A stretch of DNA of 12,075 nucleotides from Lachnospiraceae bacterium (lineage in GTDB: Bacteria > Bacillota_A > Clostridia > Lachnospirales > Lachnospiraceae). The position numbers were made by a program, and so were the translations under genes. Below, piece after piece: positions 8,094 to 12,075 of the stretch. The stretch lies in contig JAFUEG010000297.1 of the NCBI GenBank assembly GCA_017464045.1, positions 1-12,075 of the forward strand, in the 5' to 3' direction. The first letter of the stretch is position 1; the number at the start of each line of letters is the position of its first letter. The notes beneath the pieces were generated by a model. It had not been told where the DNA came from, did no database searches, and saw only the letters and a list, made by a program, of their open reading frames with translations.

Positions 8094-8126
8094 TATAAAA
8101 AATAAAAGACCACATTACGCGGTCTT
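8094..8126 (-). terminator. Terminator of the 115-residue hypothetical gene
   Basis: In minus-strand reading an 8-bp stem with one G-U pair (AAGACCGC at 8126-8119, GTGGTCTT at 8113-8106) encloses a 5-nt loop and is followed by the T-rich tail TTATTTTTTATA. The gene's TAA stop (8127-8125) is partly inside the stem. It separates this gene from cvfB. Confidence 0.75.
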
Positions 8127-8472
8127 ATTTCTTACCTTTTCCAAGCTTTAAAACTTTACTTCTGATAAAGTCTGCCTCTTTATCTTCAGCCTTTGTATAT
8201 CCGTATTCAAAAAGCTTTTCTGCAGAATTATTTAGGGAAAAAACCGACATTCCCTTTTCGTTAAGCTTTTCCTTATAACCGTTATACACATCTACTACCG
8301 CATATATATCCTTGCTTCTTCTGTCAGGACTTGCCATAACATCTCTGATACACCAATCATCTATGGCATCTCCCTTAGAAGGCTTTTCCATATTTTCAAA
8401 ATTAACTTTTTTTGTATATATATTATCAGTATCACATATAGCCCAAGGGACCACATAGACTATGCTGCTCAT
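8125..8472 (-). CDS. Hypothetical 115-residue protein
   Basis: I do not recognise this protein. The start is set at the ATG at 8472, because GGAGG lies 7 nt upstream; the longer reading from 8499 has no ribosome binding site. It begins MSSIVYVVPWAI, which could be a buried beta strand but is too short and unpunctuated for a signal peptide. The middle is charged, with KGDAIDDWCIRDV and IYAVVDVYNGYKEKL, and the C-terminus is basic (KVLKLGKGKK). No transmembrane helix, zinc site or repeat is visible. A near-consensus promoter upstream and a terminator at its stop codon show that it is a single-gene transcription unit, so it is very likely a real, expressed gene. Confidence 0.75.
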   Translation of the reverse strand: MSSIVYVVPWAICDTDNIYTKKVNFENMEKPSKGDAIDDWCIRDVMASPDRRSKDIYAVVDVYNGYKEKLNEKGMSVFSLNNSAEKLFEYGYTKAEDKEADFIRSKVLKLGKGKK

Positions 8473-8511
8473 AATATTTCCTCCAAAACAATACTGCATG
8501 TAACATGTGCC

Positions 8512-8540
8512 ATTCTATACCATTCCTTTTAGTTTGTCAA
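8512..8540 (-). promoter_or_regulatory. Strong promoter of the hypothetical gene
   Basis: Consensus TTGACA (8540-8535), a 17-nt spacer and TAGAAT (8517-8512) on the minus strand. The predicted start is near 8505, about 33 nt before the ATG. A CATGT-A-ACATG dyad (8497-8507) covers this start site and could be an operator. Confidence 0.7.
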
Positions 8541-8609
8541 ACAATAATTTTTTTACAAAATGTAATATATCATTTCCAAAAAACAGCAAATTTTTTTTAT
8601 AAAAAAAGC

Positions 8610-8638
8610 TTGCATTTTAAATAGACATCAAGTATAAT
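8610..8638 (+). promoter_or_regulatory. Promoter of tRNA-Gln
   Basis: TTGCAT (8610-8615), a 17-nt spacer and a perfect TATAAT (8633-8638) place the transcription start about 6 nt before the tRNA. The T-run/A-run palindrome just upstream (about 8593-8607) would serve as an UP element, as expected for a stable RNA gene. Confidence 0.75.
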
Positions 8639-8650
8639 ATGTGATTGTGA

Positions 8651-8722
8651 TGGGCTATCGCCAAATGGTAAGGCACTGGACTCTGACTCCAGCATTTCAA
8701 GGTTCGAATCCTTGTAGCCCAG
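8651..8722 (+). tRNA. tRNA-Gln (anticodon CUG)
   Basis: A complete cloverleaf can be drawn. The acceptor stem TGGGCTA pairs with TAGCCCA (8651-8657 with 8715-8721), the D arm is GCC/GGC, and the anticodon stem CTGGA/TCCAG holds the loop CTCTGAC, giving anticodon CTG, which reads CAG. The T arm is CAAGG/CCTTG with loop TTCGAAT. The weak U1-A72 pair and G discriminator are glutamine identity features. The CCA tail is not encoded and must be added enzymatically. Confidence 0.96.
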
Positions 8723-8724
8723 CT

Positions 8725-8763
8725 AAAAACAAGCTTGTTTAATCAGGCTTGTTTTTCTTTTTT
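8725..8763. terminator. Terminator shared by tRNA-Gln and the convergent glycosyltransferase
   Basis: A 13-bp stem with one G-U pair (8725-8737 with 8744-8756) and a 6-nt loop is followed on the plus strand by a T-rich tract. In the opposite direction a run of five T follows. The stop codon of the glycosyltransferase (8741-8739) is in the loop, and its last codons form one arm. Confidence 0.85.
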
Positions 8764-9698
8764 ATAAGATACAAATCATAAAGCATGGTCTTTTTATCCA
8801 TTACTCTTTTCAGATTATATCTCTTATAATTTCTAAGATATGCAGCTATGCTTTTTCTGCCAAGCATTTCACATCTGATATGATAGCTCTTAACCATAAG
8901 CTTCATAAAGTTATATTCCTTCTCATAGGCATTACGGTCAAGCAGTTTTAAAAGCTTTAACATATCCATCTTCTGACCTGACATTTCCTCATAGTCTTTT
9001 ATTCTTTTTTCAATCGTTGCTGCGCGATTTAAACCTATTGTATTATCACCATGAAGTCTGTAGTATATAAGTTCTTCATTTAACATATAAAGTCCATCCG
9101 ATAGAGCTGCCGCTATATTGATAATCCAATCATGTGGTATATTATATGTCTTTTTTTCATTAATATGTTCAAGCAGCAAATCTTTTATATCACTTGTAAA
9201 AGCCATAGTGCATCCCATAGCTGCATTGTAGCTTAAAACCTGCTCCAGCGAAATGCCGTAAAGTTTTCTTTTATCCTTATTTCTACGTCCGTTTCTTATC
9301 CCCTCGGAAATTTCATTTCCATCACAATCAATCAACTTATATGAAGTATTAAGAGCCTTAACACTTTCATTATCTTTCATCACCTTTAACATTTTTTCTA
9401 TCTTGTCACTTTGCCAGACATCATCCTGATCACACAAAAATATGACATCTCCCGCTGCATATGATAAAGCATCAAAAAATGTATCTCTATATCCAATATT
9501 TTTTGTATGCTCGACTAAGCGGCCAGTAATATCCGTATCTTCAAAAAATGTTTTAATAAGCTCCTTTGTATTATCATCAGACGCGTCATCTACTATTATG
9601 ATTTCATCAGGATTAACACTCTGATTATCTATAGAATTCAATTGTTCGGTTATATAACGTGCTCCATTGTAGGATGCCATAATAACAGATATCTTCAT
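8739..9698 (-). CDS. Glycosyltransferase family 2, rhamnosyltransferase-like
   Basis: This 319-residue GT-A enzyme transfers a sugar from a nucleotide donor at the cytoplasmic membrane face. I start it at the ATG at 9698, where GAGAGGAG lies 5 nt upstream; the frame extends to 9788 but that start has no ribosome binding site and would add a non-conserved segment. Visible are the N-terminal SVIMASYNGARYI (residues 4-16), IIIVDDASDD (33-42), the metal-binding motif FLCDQDDVW (87-95), HDW (189-191) and YYRLHGDNTIG (212-222). CDQDDVW and HDW...YRLHG are common in rhamnosyltransferases of O-antigen and capsule loci; donor and acceptor here are inferred only. The basic C-terminal tail may help membrane attachment. 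It is the last gene of the cluster. Confidence 0.9.
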   Translation of the reverse strand: MKISVIMASYNGARYITEQLNSIDNQSVNPDEIIIVDDASDDNTKELIKTFFEDTDITGRLVEHTKNIGYRDTFFDALSYAAGDVIFLCDQDDVWQSDKIEKMLKVMKDNESVKALNTSYKLIDCDGNEISEGIRNGRRNKDKRKLYGISLEQVLSYNAAMGCTMAFTSDIKDLLLEHINEKKTYNIPHDWIINIAAALSDGLYMLNEELIYYRLHGDNTIGLNRAATIEKRIKDYEEMSGQKMDMLKLLKLLDRNAYEKEYNFMKLMVKSYHIRCEMLGRKSIAAYLRNYKRYNLKRVMDKKTMLYDLYLIKKKNKPD

Positions 9699-9763
9699 AA
9701 TAACTCCTCTCATACATATGACATTCGACGTTTCCGATTGACACTTTCTTATAATATGACTAA

Positions 9764-9827
9764 ATATAAAAATGTACACGCATGGCACGTGTTACTTAAC
9801 GCCATGCTTTGCACATTTTTAATATAT
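9764..9827. repeat. Palindromic intergenic element, copy 1
   Basis: The outer stem AAAAATGT/ACATTTTT (9768-9775 with 9813-9820) is flanked by ATAT on both sides. An internal loop leads to the perfect 7-bp stem GCATGGC/GCCATGC (9780-9786 with 9801-9807). It lies in the 185-nt gap between two glycosyltransferases, 56 nt after the stop of the first. Copy 2 is at 10819-10870. Read on the gene strand, the stem ends in a T-run, so it could act as a terminator or attenuator. Confidence 0.7.
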
Positions 9828-9832
9828 AGTCT

Positions 9833-9861
9833 TAAATAATAACCCAACTAAATTTTGTCAA
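9833..9861 (-). promoter_or_regulatory. Possible promoter ahead of the last glycosyltransferase
   Basis: Consensus TTGACA (9861-9856) lies just after the preceding stop codon. A 17-nt spacer leads only to the poor -10 TATTTA (9838-9833). If used, transcription would begin at about the edge of palindromic element copy 1, which would then be the leader of the transcript. Confidence 0.25.
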
Positions 9862-9883
9862 TCAGACCCGTCGCATGTTATAT

Positions 9884-10777
9884 TTATACCCTGAATTTAA
9901 TTCCTGCTGATAGTCCTTTGAAATATGCTCTAAGTTTTTCTGCCTTATTATCTTCATATAAAACTATCAGCAGCAATACCTTAAACAGTCTCAATAGTTC
10001 AGCGACAACGCTTATATGCTTTGAATATCTTTTTATATAAATAACTATATTTCTTGCGATGTAATACTTTCTGTACGGCGAATGATTTGCCACTCTTATC
10101 CTTGTCCACAAAAATTTTCTGTATTCTGATTTACCGATTCTATGGTCAAGTATAACATTATTCATTCTTACAATTTTATAATTATTAATAATACATCTAA
10201 TGGCATAATCATAATCCACATAATCAATAAACATCTTATTGTCAAAGCCACGAAGCTTTTTCCATATTCCGACATTGGTTATTGCGGCAGAGGTGATACA
10301 TTTTTTAACTTCCTGGCAGCTTTCATCATTTATAGCAGTACCAAGTTCGCACAGCTCTCCGGATGCAGTTTCCTTTATAAGCGGAACTATTATGGCTATA
10401 TCATCTAACTTGCAATCTAAATCTGAAGTATCAGACAATGAATTGTGCTTCCTGCTTTTTTCTTCTATTATTTTTTTTGCCGAAGAAATGATATTATCCG
10501 GACAGACTGAATCCTCATCCAAAGTTATAGCCCATTCATATCCATTTTCATATGCATATCTCATGCCCTGATTAAGAGCATAAGCTATACCCTTATTTTT
10601 TTCATTACTAATAACCGCTGTGTTATATACAAAGGAAAGTCTTTCCAGAAATGCATTGTCATCCGAACCATTATCGACAATCACAACCTTATCTGTCTGA
10701 CAGGATATTGCCTTAAGATTTTCATTTAATCTTTCTACATCGGGATTATAGGTAACTATTATAGCTAAAAATTTCAT
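9884..10777 (-). CDS. Glycosyltransferase family 2, rhamnosyltransferase type
   Basis: This 297-residue enzyme resembles the RfbN/WbbL-like rhamnosyltransferase group that builds surface polysaccharide repeat units on a lipid carrier. Seen are LAIIVTYNP (4-12), VVIVDNGSDD (31-40), the metal-binding motif ITLDEDS (84-90, usually LDQDS) and FIDYVDYDYAIR (183-194), which matches the conserved acceptor-side motif of the group. YRKYYIARN (235-243) and the C-terminal KGLSAGIKFR are also family-like. AGGAG sits 6 nt before the ATG. It is flanked on both sides by the palindromic elements. The sugar specificity is not provable from sequence. Confidence 0.9.
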   Translation of the reverse strand: MKFLAIIVTYNPDVERLNENLKAISCQTDKVVIVDNGSDDNAFLERLSFVYNTAVISNEKNKGIAYALNQGMRYAYENGYEWAITLDEDSVCPDNIISSAKKIIEEKSRKHNSLSDTSDLDCKLDDIAIIVPLIKETASGELCELGTAINDESCQEVKKCITSAAITNVGIWKKLRGFDNKMFIDYVDYDYAIRCIINNYKIVRMNNVILDHRIGKSEYRKFLWTRIRVANHSPYRKYYIARNIVIYIKRYSKHISVVAELLRLFKVLLLIVLYEDNKAEKLRAYFKGLSAGIKFRV

Positions 10778-10818
10778 ATCAATCTCCTTAAGAGTACTTT
10801 TCTTTAAACATCGGTTAC

Positions 10819-10870
10819 ATATAAAAATGTATACGCACGTAACGTGCTGCTTAGCACATTTTTGTATATA
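10819..10870. repeat. Palindromic intergenic element, copy 2
   Basis: The outer stem AAAAATGT/ACATTTTT (10823-10830 with 10856-10863) and flanking ATAT match copy 1, as does ATGTAYACGCAYG at the start of the inner arm. The inner stem is GCACG/CGTGC (10835-10839 with 10843-10847, loop TAA). Its fourth pair is C-G where copy 1 has T-A. An alternative hairpin GTGCT/AGCAC (10844-10848 with 10853-10857) is mutually exclusive with it. The element starts 18 nt after the stop of the upstream glycosyltransferase. Confidence 0.7.
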
Positions 10871-10888
10871 ATCAACGCTTCCCCTAAT

Positions 10889-11995
10889 CTACAGCACCTC
10901 GTCAAGCGCTGCTTCAAAACACTCTTCACTAAAATATTTTTTGAATGTTTCTCTGGCGTTTTTCTTCATTTCTTTAATACGGTCATAATCATCTGCCTTA
11001 TCCAGCCAGTCTTCTTCATATATATTAAGACCACAGGATTCCTCTTTTATGATATTACCTATATCTTCATTTAAATTATTTATTATAGGAAGTCCACTCT
11101 CCAAATAGTCTATACTCTTCATACTAAGTCCTATGCATACTGTATCCTTCATTATATTTAATCCATAGTGGCATTTATCTATTATATCCTGTTTCTTCTT
11201 AAAGTCATATATTTTCCCATGATCTATGACATCCGCACCTGCATTTTTTGCAGCTTCTATAAACTCATCTTTTTTTTCTCCACCGCCGATTATATCAAGA
11301 TACACCTTCATTTTATCATAAAGTCTGGTTATGATATCAGCAATTCCGGGGATATCAATTATATTGTTAATTGACCCAAGATAAAGAAGATGCAGCCCAT
11401 CATCACTCATCTTATCATAATCAGGTGCAGCGTATTCTTCATTATTCTTATGTGCCCAATAAATAGTTTTATTATCAATTTTTGTTATGTGCTTTTTTAA
11501 CTTTCTTACATACAGTTTACATTCAGTTATTATATAATCAGCATATTTTAAATTCTTATCTCTCACAAACTTCCAAAGTGTAAAAGGAAACTTATCAGTC
11601 CGCTTACTTGGAAAACTCTCCGGCCAAAGGTCAATTATATCCATAATCACCTTTACATTTCCCCGTTTTTTATACCTTTTGGCAAGTGCCGACTGTGAGT
11701 TTGGCGGAACGACCAGATATAATATGTCAAAGCTCATATCATTAAGTATTTTCTTACATTTTTGGGTGAAATTATAGTGTGAGTATAGTCGTGAAAAAGA
11801 TATGTTTTTCTTATACGGGATAGTTTTTACGGATATATAATTCTCCTTATCCAACTTTCTTTTCTTTTTTTCTGCATGCATATAGTCAGAAGCAAGTACA
11901 GTTACCTCGTAGCCCTTTTGCTTCAGATACTTAAACAGCATATCTACCCTATATTCAAAAACCGAAGAAGAATTGACTATTACAACCTTTTTCAT
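10889..11995 (-). CDS. Glycosyltransferase, GT4/GT-B type
   Basis: This 368-residue protein has the two-lobed GT-B layout. The N-terminal acceptor lobe has KVVIVNSS (3-10), ILYLVVPPNS (91-100) and MDIIDLWPESF (118-128), a motif common in polysaccharide GT4 enzymes. The C-terminal donor lobe has LLYLGSI (203-209), LDIIGGGEKKDEF (233-245) and a degenerate nucleotide-sugar motif SMKSIDYLESGLPII (291-305), whose E299 stands in the usual EX7E region. The role is inferred as adding one sugar to a surface polysaccharide. AGGT 8 nt before the ATG is a modest ribosome binding site. The 80 nt to its right contain no clear promoter or stop for another gene, so the operon may extend past the edge. Confidence 0.85.
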   Translation of the reverse strand: MKKVVIVNSSSVFEYRVDMLFKYLKQKGYEVTVLASDYMHAEKKKRKLDKENYISVKTIPYKKNISFSRLYSHYNFTQKCKKILNDMSFDILYLVVPPNSQSALAKRYKKRGNVKVIMDIIDLWPESFPSKRTDKFPFTLWKFVRDKNLKYADYIITECKLYVRKLKKHITKIDNKTIYWAHKNNEEYAAPDYDKMSDDGLHLLYLGSINNIIDIPGIADIITRLYDKMKVYLDIIGGGEKKDEFIEAAKNAGADVIDHGKIYDFKKKQDIIDKCHYGLNIMKDTVCIGLSMKSIDYLESGLPIINNLNEDIGNIIKEESCGLNIYEEDWLDKADDYDRIKEMKKNARETFKKYFSEECFEAALDEVL

Positions 11996-12075
11996 ATTAA
12001 AATACCTATTTTTTCCTTCCGATTCCTCTTTTATAATTTTCCTATCGGCGTCTCTGTGATATATACTAAGAAAAA

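Noticed and set aside
8593..8607. T-run/A-run palindrome as a terminator
   Set aside because: It has no GC pairs to form a stable stem and sits where an UP element of the tRNA promoter is expected.
9699..9788. Longer glycosyltransferase start at 9788
   Set aside because: The extra 30 residues precede the conserved N-terminal strand, have no ribosome binding site and run through the palindromic element.
9764..10870. CRISPR-like array from the repeated palindromes
   Set aside because: There are only two copies, about 1 kb apart with a gene between, and no cas genes.

Overview
The window looks like a chromosomal segment of a low-GC Clostridia member, most likely Lachnospiraceae. This is an inference from the AT-rich DNA, strong AGGAGG-type ribosome binding sites, TTGACA/TATAAT-type promoters, a tRNA with no encoded CCA, and gene families typical of that group: a large FtsX-type ABC permease, an HD-domain receptor with a membrane N-terminus, CvfB, and a surface-polysaccharide glycosyltransferase cluster. 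I see no phage, transposase, CRISPR or defence genes.

Layout. (1) 1-1782, minus: a large membrane receptor whose C-terminal HD (probably HD-GYP, cyclic-di-GMP-type) phosphohydrolase domain is cut by the left edge. (2) 1783-2088: a divergent regulatory gap with a good promoter in each direction and two dyad sequences that look like operators. (3) 2089-5489, plus: a two-gene ABC transporter operon, a MacB/LolD-type ATPase followed by an 878-residue FtsX-type permease, ended by a bidirectional terminator. (4) 5534-8030, minus: cvfB (S1-domain RNA-binding protein), ridA (enamine/imine deaminase) and ilvE (branched-chain aminotransferase). ridA next to ilvE makes metabolic sense, because RidA clears the reactive 2-aminoacrylate that inactivates PLP enzymes such as IlvE. 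(5) 8125-8472, minus: a 115-residue protein I do not recognise, with its own near-consensus promoter and terminator. (6) 8651-8722, plus: tRNA-Gln(CUG) with its own promoter and a terminator shared with the convergent gene. (7) 8739-11995, minus: three glycosyltransferases (one GT4-like, two GT2 of rhamnosyltransferase type), probably the downstream end of a polysaccharide operon that enters from the right edge.

The most unusual signal is a pair of related palindromic elements (9764-9827 and 10819-10870), one in each gap between the glycosyltransferase genes. They share their outer arms and the start of an inner hairpin, and one inner base pair is changed on both sides (T-A in one copy, C-G in the other), which suggests selection on structure. 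Nothing else in the window requires a new biological system. The other findings concern candidate regulatory sites, overlapping terminators and gene context.
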